DNA from: OFTM10 sp964196195 | Lineage (GTDB): Bacteria > Actinomycetota > Acidimicrobiia > Acidimicrobiales > Aldehydirespiratoraceae | Assembly: GCA_964196195.1 (NCBI GenBank) | Contig: CAXMSE010000019.1 | Coordinates: forward strand, 1 to 41,396 | DNA length: 41,396 bases | Direction: 5' to 3' | Shown: piece after piece, positions 1 to 6,852 of the stretch | How the letters are laid out: every line of letters begins with the position of its first letter | Numbering within the stretch: the stretch's first letter is position 1 | Notes under the pieces: generated by a model | Databases searched by the model: none | What the model saw: only the letters and a program-made list of their open reading frames with translations | What the model was told of the DNA's origin: nothing | Program-made: the position numbers and the translations under genes

Positions 1-96
1 GACCCTTGCCCCGTCAGCCAGGAGCCGTTCGGCACAAGCTCGCCCGATTCCTCGGGCCGCTCCTGTCACGACCGCGATCTTGTTTTCAAACTTCAT
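1..96 (-). CDS. SDR-family oxidoreductase, N-terminus only (partial)
   Basis: The first 32 codons of a short-chain dehydrogenase run off the left edge. The translation opens MKFENKIAVVTGAARGIGRA, which contains the TGxxxGIG dinucleotide-binding motif at the end of the first Rossmann strand. The ATG is preceded by an AGGGG ribosome-binding site. It starts 5 bp after the stop of the hydantoinase-B remnant, so the two were probably cotranscribed. The substrate cannot be told from the N-terminus. SDR membership is clear. Confidence 0.85.
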   Translation of the reverse strand, partial: MKFENKIAVVTGAARGIGRACAERLLADGARV

Positions 97-101
97 TTTG
101 G

Positions 102-312
102 TTATCCCCTTGTGTTCTCAGAACTTGTTCCGAAGCCGCCGCCGCCCGGCGTTTCGATCTCGAGCCGGTCACCCGGTCCGACGGTGGTTTGTAGCACGGC
201 CCCGAACTCAGTGACGCTGCCGTCAGCTGCGATCTTGCGATTCTTGCCGACGAGGCCCGGCTTGCCCGTAGGGGCCGACCGAACGATGGCCAGAGAGCAC
301 ATTGACGGTCAT
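102..312 (-). pseudogene. Hydantoinase B/oxoprolinase C-terminal remnant, frameshifted
   Basis: About 60 codons match the C-terminal end of HyuB-type hydantoinase/5-oxoprolinase subunits, with the closing pattern GDRLEIETPGGGGFG followed by a short tail and TAA. Upstream, the HyuB-like stretch VNVLSGHRSVGPYG lies in a different frame from the continuation KPGLVGKNRK, so an indel near position 260 is likely. The frame of the C-terminal part meets a stop at 309-311. Nothing recognisable as HyuB is seen between about 340 and the IS element at 455. The rest of the gene was probably lost when the element arrived or by later deletion. A sequencing error at the shift cannot be excluded, but the missing N-terminal part still marks a broken gene. 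Confidence 0.6.
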
Positions 313-454
313 CTTCTCGTTGAAACGGAATCTCCCCGGCAGCACTGGGCTGGTGAGCCGCCGTCTGCTATCGACGAAGGTAGCAAGAGCTGCGCTTGCC
401 GTGTGGCGTGGGCGGAAGCGGCACAGGTCACCTCGGCATTAGACCGGGCGGGTG

Positions 455-1283
455 GGCACTGTTGCGTTGTTTGATCGCCGGGCGCGGTGGTCGCCAGCGG
501 TCCGTCGTTCGTACGGGTCAGATCGTTTCAGCGAGTTCGTCGAATGCTGCGGCAACTCGCAGGTGTCGATATCGAGCGTCGGTTCCGAGTTCGTAGTGAC
601 CGCGGCGTAGGTTCTGGATGAAGGCGTGACCCCGGATCACGACTGAGGCCGTCCGGTCGGCTTTCAGTCCGCGCATCGGTCTGAGCCTGGACTTCAGCCG
701 GCCGTGATCCCACTCGACGCGGTTGTTTGCGCACTGCTCGGTGTTGTGGAACGCCTCGGGGATGAGCTCTTCGATCACGGTCTCGAGGGCTTGGGCGAGA
801 TCGGTAACAACCGCATCGGGTTCACCGTGCGCCTCGAGCGCACGGTTGAAGAACGATCTGGCCGACTCGATGTTTCGTCTGGGTGAGACAAACACGTCGA
901 TGACTTGGCCATGCTCGTCCACGGCACGGTAGACGTAGCGCCATTTGCTGGCGACCTTGACATACGTTTCGTCGACGAACCACCGACTGCCAACCGCGTG
1001 CCGACACGGCCGAGCTGCGTCGATCAGCAGAGGCGTGAAGCGTTGAACCCACCGATGGATCGTGACGTGATCCACTTCGACCCCGCGTTCGACCAGGAGC
1101 TCTTCAACGTCTCGATACGAGAGTCCGTAGCGGAGATACCAACGCACCGCCAGCATGATGACCTCGGGCGGGAACCGATAGCCGGTGAACGCCGAACGCT
1201 CGATGGGCAGCGACTGAATCTGATCTTCACGCATTCCGGGAGCCTCGCCGGTCAAGGAGCCGATCCCTCAACGCAACAGTGCC
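455..1283 (-). mobile_element. IS6-family insertion sequence, complete, 829 bp
   Basis: Perfect 15-bp terminal inverted repeats GGCACTGTTGCGTTG lie at 455-469 and, inverted, at 1269-1283. The GGCACTGTTGC core is the hallmark end of IS6-family elements. One transposase gene fills the interior. The 8 bp outside each end (GGCGGGTG on the left, GGTCGGCC on the right) do not match, so there is no target-site duplication. This fits an IS6 element that has been through cointegrate formation or an adjacent deletion. Its right end cuts an integrase gene. Confidence 0.9.
518..1234 (-). CDS. IS6-family DDE transposase
   Basis: This 238-residue transposase is about the normal size for the IS6 family. 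An N-terminal helix-turn-helix region (LSYRDVEELLVERGV...VTIHRWVQRF) is followed by the DDE catalytic core: Asp in WFVDETYVKV, Asp in VVTDLAQA, and Glu in NRVEWDHGRLKSRLRPMRG. All three acidic residues are present, so the enzyme may be active. The ATG at 1234 is chosen because a GAGG sequence precedes it at usable spacing; a TTG at 1255 in the same frame is possible. The gene lies wholly inside the terminal repeats. Confidence 0.9.
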   Translation of the reverse strand: MREDQIQSLPIERSAFTGYRFPPEVIMLAVRWYLRYGLSYRDVEELLVERGVEVDHVTIHRWVQRFTPLLIDAARPCRHAVGSRWFVDETYVKVASKWRYVYRAVDEHGQVIDVFVSPRRNIESARSFFNRALEAHGEPDAVVTDLAQALETVIEELIPEAFHNTEQCANNRVEWDHGRLKSRLRPMRGLKADRTASVVIRGHAFIQNLRRGHYELGTDARYRHLRVAAAFDELAETI

Positions 1284-1497
1284 GGTCGGCCATGGTCCGG
1301 TCAGCTATCGCGTCGGAGTTCTGGCGGAGCGGGTCGAGCTCGGCTACGAACCGGGCCAGTTCTTGGTTCGCGGCCCGTTTCGATCGGGTGGTGATGGTGC
1401 GGGTGCGGACGAGTTGGCGGCCGGTGGCCTGGTCGGTGCCGATGTAGACACGGAGCTGGATGTTGCCGGACGGCAGATAGCGGAGGCTTCCAGCCAT
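1252..1497 (-). pseudogene. Tyrosine integrase N-terminus truncated by the IS
   Basis: About 71 codons encode the arm-type DNA-binding start of a phage or integrative-element integrase: MAGSLRYLPSGNIQLRVYIG, then TDQATGRQLVRTRTITTRSK and a helix of the AANQELARFVAEL type. The frame then enters the IS end at 1283 and stops at 1252, so the core-binding and catalytic domains are gone. The ATG at 1497 has a GAGGAA Shine-Dalgarno sequence. The gene begins about 130 bp from the 3' end of tRNA-Gly, the classic arrangement for an element that integrated into that tRNA. Non-functional. Confidence 0.75.
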
Positions 1498-1580
1498 TCG
1501 AGGGTTCCTCGGTCAGGGGGGTTGCAAGCTACATCGAATTTGCCGATCCAGAACACGCCGCCAGAACACGCCAAAAGTCA

Positions 1581-1623
1581 GAAACCCCAGATCATGAGGG
1601 TGGAGCCTCTGACCTGGGGTTTC
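1581..1623 (-). terminator. Terminator-like hairpin after tRNA-Gly
   Basis: A perfect 10-bp inverted repeat (GAAACCCCAG at 1581-1590, CTGGGGTTTC at 1614-1623) contains a small inner GAGG/CCTC stem. It begins 5 bp beyond the tRNA 3' end. In the tRNA direction the stem ends in GGGGTTTC followed by TGACTTTT, a modest T tract, so it fits an intrinsic terminator for the tRNA transcript. If an element was inserted at the tRNA, this hairpin lies within or at the att junction. Confidence 0.65.
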
Positions 1624-1627
1624 ATCG

Positions 1628-1700
1628 AGCGGACGACCGGGTTCGAACCGGCGACCTCAACCTTGGCAAGGTTGCGCTCTACCAACTGAGCTACGTCCGC
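1628..1700 (-). tRNA. tRNA-Gly(GCC)
   Basis: A 73-nt cloverleaf reads on the minus strand from GCGGACG at 1700 to CGTCCGC plus discriminator U. The D stem is GCTC/GAGC, the anticodon stem CAACC/GGTTG encloses TTGCCAA with anticodon GCC, and the T arm contains GGTTCGAACCC. U73 is usual for glycine tRNAs. The 3' CCA is not encoded. A truncated integrase lies just downstream, so the 3' end was probably an attachment site. Confidence 0.96.
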
Positions 1701-1740
1701 AGCGGCATCTCAATCTAGCGCCTGGCGTCGGATTCCCGAA
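1701..1740 (-). promoter_or_regulatory. Possible tRNA-Gly promoter
   Basis: On the minus strand a TAGATT hexamer (1712-1717) sits 11 bp before the mature tRNA 5' end and fits a -10 element. No good -35 hexamer is seen 16-18 bp farther upstream; a TTGACG at 1765-1770 is too distant to pair with it. The assignment rests on the -10 alone. Confidence 0.3.
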
Positions 1741-1766
1741 CCCTCCGACGGACAGATCTCAACCCG

Positions 1767-2708
1767 TCAAGCATCCGAGCGACTGCGTATCTGGCTGACC
1801 ATCTGCTGTACGACATCGAGATCACCGATGCGGTCGATGACCAACTCATGGCCATCCCGAGCAAGCACGAGGGCGGCACTGCCACCATCTTGCCAACCCT
1901 TCACTGTCAGTCCCGGCTCGAGGCCCACCGGCATCACGTCGGGATTCCACTCCCGAGCGTTGACAATCAACAAGCGACGATCGGTGAGCGCCATCACTCC
2001 GGCGGCGCCCAGGAACCGGCCCTGGACAAGAAGCTCAACCTGCTCATCGGCGTCGAGCCGGCACGCCAGCACCATGAAGGCCGACTTGCCGAGCTTGCGG
2101 CTGGCGTTGCCGAGTTGGCCGATCGCGGCGCCGAGACCCGCTGTATCGGTGAGTCCGGGCCCCGATGCGGCGTCGGGCATGGTCTCAGCAACTGCGGGAG
2201 TCGGAGCCGGAGCCGGTGCGTCCTCGACCGGCGTCGGAGGAGGCGGCGGCGTGATTGCGTCCTCGACCGGTGTCGGAGGAGGCGCAAGAACTTCCTCGTC
2301 AACCGGCGCTGGCGGCGCAGGCGCCTCCTCGTCGACCGGCGGCGCAGGCGGTGGTGGTGGCGGAGCGGGAGCCTCGTCGACCGGCGGTGGCGGCGGTGGC
2401 GGCGGCGGTGGCGCAGGGGCCTCCTCGACCACCACCGGCGAGGAGAGCGGAGCAGGGGCAGGCGGCGGCGCCACGTCGGCGACAGGGGCCCTCGGCGCCA
2501 CAGGAACGGGTTGAGGCGGTGACGGATCGACACCGGCAATGGGGGCCGTCACATCGCCACTGACGGGAAGGCCGGCTACGTCGTCGAGGATGGCTTCTGT
2601 GGCGCCCGGCATGCTGGGCGCAGGGGGTGGCGGCGGCGGTGGCGGCGGGGGTGGGGGTGGGGGTGGGGGTGGCGGGGGTGCGTCGTCGGTGTCGAATTCG
2701 TTGGGCAC
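1767..2708 (-). CDS. Polyproline-rich protein with C-terminal PH-like domain
   Basis: This is a 313-residue protein of unknown function. Residues ~10-30 include an uninterrupted run of 19 prolines. The next ~150 residues are Pro/Ala/Val/Glu-rich with repeated PPPP...VEEAPAP and PVDE/PVED blocks, which look disordered. From about residue 190 comes a globular part (FMVLACRLDADEQVELLVQG, then ALTDRRLLIVN) resembling bacterial PH domains of the YokE/bPH type. No signal peptide or membrane segment is seen. GTG at 2708 is chosen because AGGAGG lies 5 nt upstream and because longer starts would overlap the preceding gene. Proline runs of this length should need EF-P for translation. The fold call is by sequence pattern only. 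Confidence 0.75.
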   Translation of the reverse strand: MPNEFDTDDAPPPPPPPPPPPPPPPPPPPAPSMPGATEAILDDVAGLPVSGDVTAPIAGVDPSPPQPVPVAPRAPVADVAPPPAPAPLSSPVVVEEAPAPPPPPPPPPPVDEAPAPPPPPPAPPVDEEAPAPPAPVDEEVLAPPPTPVEDAITPPPPPTPVEDAPAPAPTPAVAETMPDAASGPGLTDTAGLGAAIGQLGNASRKLGKSAFMVLACRLDADEQVELLVQGRFLGAAGVMALTDRRLLIVNAREWNPDVMPVGLEPGLTVKGWQDGGSAALVLARDGHELVIDRIGDLDVVQQMVSQIRSRSDA

Positions 2709-2769
2709 CAGGTCCTCCTGGTTCAGTAGATGTTCCGAGCGTAGGTCAGCGGGCGGGTCGTGAAGACGT

Positions 2770-2994
2770 TCAGCCGCCAGAACCCCGGAGGTCGATACGA
2801 AGAGTGAGAACTCCGTCTTCCATCGACCCAGCGGCATCAGCGACAATCGCAAAATCCTGATAGTCGTCCTTCGCCTGCTGGATGAAGAGGGCTCGTTCGT
2901 CTCCTCCCACAGGGGGGAGATTGCGGCGCTTCACCGCTTCCGCACGCTCGCGGAACCTCTCCAACATTGCGTCGATATCCAGGTCATCGGCCAT
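2770..2994 (-). CDS. Small hypothetical protein, 74 aa
   Basis: A short acidic protein opening MADDLDIDAMLERFRERAEA, with an amphipathic N-terminal helix, a middle containing DERALFIQQAKDDYQDFAIV and a predicted strand GVLTLRIDLRG at the end. No family is recognised. The ATG at 2994 is used; GTG codons at 2998-3003 in the same frame are alternatives, and no strong Shine-Dalgarno sequence separates them. It lies between a membrane protein gene and the polyproline/PH gene on the same strand with short gaps, so it probably belongs to the same transcript. It could be an adaptor or chaperone for its neighbours, but nothing in the sequence proves that. Confidence 0.65.
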   Translation of the reverse strand: MADDLDIDAMLERFRERAEAVKRRNLPPVGGDERALFIQQAKDDYQDFAIVADAAGSMEDGVLTLRIDLRGSGG

Positions 2995-3029
2995 GATCAC
3001 CACAGTATCGGGAACAAGCGACCCAGAAT

Positions 3030-3452
3030 TCAGTCTTCGCTGGCCACCGGGTCGACGGGCAAGTCGGACCCGTCGGTGGGGTCGGTGCGGTCGTCGACGT
3101 CGGCCGGCAACAAGAACTCGTCGTCGAAGTCGAGTTGGCGGCCCTCATCGCGGCGTTCACGTCGTCGGGTGGCCACGCGGAGTCGGCGCCGGGGACTCGT
3201 ATGCCAGATGTAGAGCACCAGCAGGAGCCCGGTGCAGACCGCGATGCCCACCAGGGTGAACGTCACCCACTCGATGGTGGCCTCGCTCTCGTTCTCATCG
3301 AACACATCGGCATCGGCAACGGGATCGGGGTCGCCGGAGGAACCATCCTGGGCCCGGGCCGGAGAGGCGACCGCGAGCAACAGCGCCATCAGTAAACCCA
3401 TTAGCAGGAAGCGAGAACGGGAGGTCGACACGACGTCCGACCGTAGTGGCAT
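3030..3452 (-). CDS. Secreted-then-anchored single-pass membrane protein, 140 aa
   Basis: The N-terminus is a signal peptide (SRSRFLLMGLLMALLLAVAS, then PARAQ as a likely cleavage site). An acidic external stretch follows (DPDPVADADVFDENESE), then one transmembrane helix (WVTFTLVGIAVCTGLLLVLY), a basic stop-transfer segment (RRRLRVATRRRERR) and an acidic cytoplasmic tail. The family is not recognised. The ATG at 3452 shares its A with the stop codon of the upstream glycosylase gene (TGATG), so translation is probably coupled. Confidence 0.75.
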   Translation of the reverse strand: MPLRSDVVSTSRSRFLLMGLLMALLLAVASPARAQDGSSGDPDPVADADVFDENESEATIEWVTFTLVGIAVCTGLLLVLYIWHTSPRRRLRVATRRRERRDEGRQLDFDDEFLLPADVDDRTDPTDGSDLPVDPVASED

Positions 3453-4231
3453 CAGTGCTGATGGTGCGAGCACCAGTAGGTGGTGCGCCCGCCTATCTCG
3501 TCGCGCTCGAGCACCGAGCCGTCCTTCGGACAGTGACCGCCCCTCACCCGCGCCGGCTGTAGATCGCCGGTGTGACTGCCACCCCGCTCCCCCAGGACCG
3601 TCACCGTGCGCCTCATCACGCGGTGAAGTCGCTTCATCTCCACATCGTCGAGAGAGCGGGCCGAGCGCCCCGGGGCCAGGCCGGCGCGCCAGAGCGTCTC
3701 GTCGACGAGCAGGTTGCCCAAGCCGGCCAAGCGGGCCTGATCCATGAGCCTCGCCTTCAGAGGCGCCGTGGATCCACGCACGATGTCGCGAAATGGTGCG
3801 TAGGTAACGGTGGTTGCGTCGGGACCCAACCGCGATTCATCCGGGTCGAGCTCGACCCCACCCAGTCGCCGCGGGTCACGCATGGTGAGCGCCCCACCAT
3901 CGCCGAATCGCAGGCCAAATCGGTCCCAGGCCGGATCGTCGCGGCCGGTGGAGTACTCCAGCTGGTCGATCGGGGCACCACCATCGACGATGAGTCGGCC
4001 GGTCATGCCGTAGCGCATCCCGAGAATGGGGCCGTCGGTATCCAACAACATGAGTTTGCCGATCCTGCGAACCGCGGTGACGGTGCAGCCGGGCAACATC
4101 TGGTGGAGCAGGGCGGGCGTGGTGTCTCCCTTGACGTACCAGTCGTCGGGTGCGTGGACTCCGCTGATCACGCGACCCACCACCGGTAGGGCGGCCTGGC
4201 GATACGTCTCGATCTCGAGCAGCTCGGGCAT
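3452..4231 (-). CDS. mutM: Formamidopyrimidine-DNA glycosylase/Nei family
   Basis: A 259-residue base-excision repair enzyme that removes oxidised bases and nicks the strand by beta/delta elimination. It begins MPELLEIETY, giving the catalytic Pro after Met removal and the conserved Glu. A lysine in RRIGKLMLL matches the conserved catalytic-site Lys, and a helix-two-turn-helix region (RLAGLGNLLVDETLWRAGL) binds DNA. The C-terminal finger is unusual: HCPKDG replaces the second Cys of the normal CxxC, and the second half is CSHH, so zinc would need Asp/His ligands. The start follows the metZ stop by 1 nt. Fpg versus Nei specificity cannot be decided, and the symbol is tentative. Confidence 0.8.
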   Translation of the reverse strand: MPELLEIETYRQAALPVVGRVISGVHAPDDWYVKGDTTPALLHQMLPGCTVTAVRRIGKLMLLDTDGPILGMRYGMTGRLIVDGGAPIDQLEYSTGRDDPAWDRFGLRFGDGGALTMRDPRRLGGVELDPDESRLGPDATTVTYAPFRDIVRGSTAPLKARLMDQARLAGLGNLLVDETLWRAGLAPGRSARSLDDVEMKRLHRVMRRTVTVLGERGGSHTGDLQPARVRGGHCPKDGSVLERDEIGGRTTYWCSHHQH

Positions 4232-4232
4232 C

Positions 4233-5417
4233 TCAGACCAACGAGTCGAGGGCTCGCGTGAGGTCGACGACGAGATCATCGACATGTTCGAGACCACACG
4301 AGAGTCGAACCGTTCCCTCATTGATCCCCGAGGCCTCGAGCTCCCTCGGCAAAAGTCCCACATGGGTGGTGGAAGCGGGATGGGTGATGAGCGTCTCGGG
4401 ACCACCCAGCGAGGTGGCCAACTGGACGAGCTCCACCTTGTCGACGAGCCGTCCCCCCACCTCGCGACCGCCTCGGAGATCGAAGGTGATGAGACCACCA
4501 CTGCACTCGAGCTGTCGTTGAGCAAGTTCGTACTGGGGGTGTGAGGGCAGGCCCGGGTAGAACACCGCGTCGACGGCCGGATGGGCTTCCAGCATCCGGG
4601 CCAGCGCCTCGGCGGTCTCGCTCTGTTGGCGAATCCTCACCGGCAGGGTGCGCAGACCCCTCAGGCCGTTGAGAGCATCGAAGGGCGACGCCACCGCTCC
4701 GTGCAACACCGCAAAGCCGCGGATCCAGGCGATGAGATCCTCCGAACCGGCGACCACACCGAGGATCGCGTCGTTGTGGCCGGCAATTGCCTTGGTGGCG
4801 GAATGCAGCACCAGGTCGACCCCGTACTCGAGGGGGCGCTGGCCAAGAGGCGTCGCGAGGGTGGAGTCCACGACGGTCACGGGTCCGCCAATCGCTCCGA
4901 GCTCCTCGAGATCCACCAGCGACAGCTTGGGATTCGCGGGCGTCTCCGCGAAGACGAGCGTGGTCTTGCCCGGAATGATCGCCTTCTCGAAGGCTCCCGG
5001 CTCGGTGCCGTCGACAAACGAGACATCGATCCCGAACCTCGGGCAGACCGCCTGGAATAGGAGCTGGGTGTGGGAATACAACTGGTGTTGGGTGACGATG
5101 TGATCGCCCGAGGAGCACAAGCCGAGGATCGTGGCGCTCACCGCACCCATGCCCGAAGCGAAAGCCCGGGCGGACTCAGCCCCTTCCAGGGAGGCGATCG
5201 CATCCTGGAAGTCGGCAACGGTGGGGTTGGAGTGGCGCCCGTAGAACTTCGGAGCCGTGATGTCGGTGGCGAAGGTGTGGGCCTCATCGACGGATCCGGC
5301 GAAGAAGGTGCTGCTGGCCCAGAGCACCGGGGCCAGCGCAGTGTCGTTGTTACCCCTGCCCGACCGGATGGCGCGGGTGTGGGGGTGGAGCGGCGGTCGG
5401 TTGTCGGATGAGGTCAT
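4233..5417 (-). CDS. metZ: O-acyl-homoserine sulfhydrylase/cystathionine gamma-synthase family PLP enzyme
   Basis: A 394-residue PLP enzyme of the Cys/Met metabolism family. The Schiff-base lysine is K209 in LVLHSATKAIAGHNDAILG. Upstream features are YGRHSNPT and the cofactor-contacting SGMGAVSA. The ATG overlaps the metX stop (ATGA), so the product most likely uses the acylhomoserine made by MetX, condensing it with sulfide (homocysteine) or cysteine (cystathionine). These subfamilies are hard to separate by eye; methionine gamma-lyase is less likely in this operon. Controlled with metX by the SAM riboswitch upstream. Confidence 0.85.
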   Translation of the reverse strand: MTSSDNRPPLHPHTRAIRSGRGNNDTALAPVLWASSTFFAGSVDEAHTFATDITAPKFYGRHSNPTVADFQDAIASLEGAESARAFASGMGAVSATILGLCSSGDHIVTQHQLYSHTQLLFQAVCPRFGIDVSFVDGTEPGAFEKAIIPGKTTLVFAETPANPKLSLVDLEELGAIGGPVTVVDSTLATPLGQRPLEYGVDLVLHSATKAIAGHNDAILGVVAGSEDLIAWIRGFAVLHGAVASPFDALNGLRGLRTLPVRIRQQSETAEALARMLEAHPAVDAVFYPGLPSHPQYELAQRQLECSGGLITFDLRGGREVGGRLVDKVELVQLATSLGGPETLITHPASTTHVGLLPRELEASGINEGTVRLSCGLEHVDDLVVDLTRALDSLV

Positions 5418-6625
5418 GGGTTCTTCTCGGCCTTGATCAAGGTGTCGGCGATGAGGGGTCCGAGAAACTCTGACTCGAGGAGGAAGCCGTCGTGGCCCTG
5501 GGGACTCTCGACGACGTGATAAGAGCAGTCGCCCCCACCGGCCTCGATCAGGTGGTGCATCTCGGCCTGTTGATAGGGCGGATAGAGGATGTCGGAGGTG
5601 ACCGAGGCGGTGAGCACAGGCATACGAAAGCGGCCCAGCGCGGCGGCTATACCACCCCTCCCCCGCCCGACATCGTGCAGATCCATCGCCTTGCTCAGGA
5701 CGAGGAACGAATTGGCGTCGAAGCGGCCGACCAATTTCTGGCCGTGATGATCAAGGTAGGACTCGATCTGATAGCGGCCCCACTGGCTGAACTCGGTGCG
5801 AGGGTCGTAGGCCTCGCGCCCGAATCGCTCGTCGAACACTTGGGAGGTTCGGTAGGTGATCTGGGAGATCTGACGGGCCAGGGCCAAGCCTTGCCATGGC
5901 CCCTGACCATCGCCGGCCTCGTAGTACCAGCCATCGCGGAAGTCGCGGTCGGTCACCACAGCCAACCGCTCCACCGCGCTCCAGGCGATCTGCATCGCGC
6001 TCGCGGCTGCGACACTCGCTATCGGCATCAGGGATCTCACCCGGTAGGGGTACATGGCGCCCCACTCCAGCACCTGCATTCCGCCCATCGAGCCGCCCAC
6101 CACCGAAAGCCAGCGGTCGATGCCGAGGCGATCGGCCAGGCGTTTCTGGGTGCGGACGATGTCGCGCATCGTCACCTGGGGAAAGCTGGGCCCGTAGTTG
6201 GTGCCAGTGGAGGGATCGATGCTTGATGGCCCGGTGGAGCCTTGGCAGCCTCCCAAGGCGTTGGCGCACACCACGAAGTAGCGATCGGTGTCGAGAGGGC
6301 GTCCGGGGCCGATCAGGGCATCCCACCAGCCGTCGGCACTATGGCCGACTTCGATCCCGCCCGCCGCGTGGGAATCGCCGGTGAGGGCGTGACACACGAG
6401 AACCGCGTTCGACGCGTCGTCCGCTAGCTCACCCCAGGTCTCGTAGGCAATCCTGATGTGAGCCAGGGCTCCGCCGCCCTCCAGGGCGAAGGGGCGTTGG
6501 TCGGTGACCGTCATGAAGCGTCGACGTCCCACCGGATGGCCCCGCGTCCAGGCACCACTCGCCGGCAGGTCCGCGGGGAATCGGCGGTGGGGGTCGTAGC
6601 TCAGGTTGTGGGGTTGATCGGTCAC
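5414..6625 (-). CDS. metX: Homoserine O-acetyltransferase
   Basis: A 403-residue alpha/beta-hydrolase-fold acyltransferase that activates homoserine in methionine synthesis. Landmarks are FALEGGGALAHIRIAYETWG, then NAVLVCHALTGDSH, the nucleophile elbow VVGGSMGGMQVLEW, the aspartate in SDILYPPYQQ and the histidine in SPQGHDGFLLE. GTG at 6625 is preferred because GGAG lies 5 nt upstream and because it leaves the SAM riboswitch outside the coding region; a longer frame to 6772 would overlap that RNA. It is the first gene of the metX-metZ-mutM run. Some family members use succinyl-CoA, which cannot be excluded here. Confidence 0.93.
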   Translation of the reverse strand: MTDQPHNLSYDPHRRFPADLPASGAWTRGHPVGRRRFMTVTDQRPFALEGGGALAHIRIAYETWGELADDASNAVLVCHALTGDSHAAGGIEVGHSADGWWDALIGPGRPLDTDRYFVVCANALGGCQGSTGPSSIDPSTGTNYGPSFPQVTMRDIVRTQKRLADRLGIDRWLSVVGGSMGGMQVLEWGAMYPYRVRSLMPIASVAAASAMQIAWSAVERLAVVTDRDFRDGWYYEAGDGQGPWQGLALARQISQITYRTSQVFDERFGREAYDPRTEFSQWGRYQIESYLDHHGQKLVGRFDANSFLVLSKAMDLHDVGRGRGGIAAALGRFRMPVLTASVTSDILYPPYQQAEMHHLIEAGGGDCSYHVVESPQGHDGFLLESEFLGPLIADTLIKAEKNP

Positions 6626-6731
6626 GAGCGCTCCGCGAGATGTGCTCCCGGGTGCCCCCTGTGGCGATGGTCGAGACCACCGGACAGTTCGTTGCGCCAG
6701 CCCGGTGCTGACGCCGCATCCCCACCGAAGT

Positions 6732-6811
6732 GAGAGGGCACCTTGGGTGTCCATTCCCAGGTTGCCGGGCAATTCACTCTCGATCCGAAAATCTCGAGCG
6801 CATCACCTCTC
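6732..6811 (-). promoter_or_regulatory. SAM riboswitch, SAM-I/SAM-IV clan
   Basis: The minus-strand leader of metX has a P1 stem GAGAGG/CCTCTC (6806-6811 with 6732-6737). Inside are a TGATG segment, a second stem CTCGA/TCGAG, the signature CCCGGCAACC (6760-6769), a third stem ACCTGGG/CCCAAGGT, and AAGGTGCC joining back to P1. This order and these conserved joining sequences match the SAM-I/SAM-IV core; the compact form resembles the SAM-I/IV variant. A CACTTCGGTG hairpin follows immediately. The aptamer ends 107 nt before the metX start, leaving room for an expression platform. Confidence 0.8.
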
Positions 6812-6852
6812 TTAATGTGGCGCCCACTGTATCCCCTGAGCCCGGGTCTGGC

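Noticed and set aside
447..1291. 8-bp target-site duplication of the IS6 element
   Set aside because: The flanks GGCGGGTG and GGTCGGCC do not match.
1498..1640. Duplicate of the tRNA-Gly 3' end marking a second att site
   Set aside because: No second copy of the GGTTCGAACCCGG...CGTCCGC segment was found in the window.
1828..2514. Gly/Ala/Ser-rich plus-strand frame resembling a repetitive surface protein
   Set aside because: It is the complement of the polyproline codons; the minus strand has an AGGAGG start and a folded C-terminal domain.
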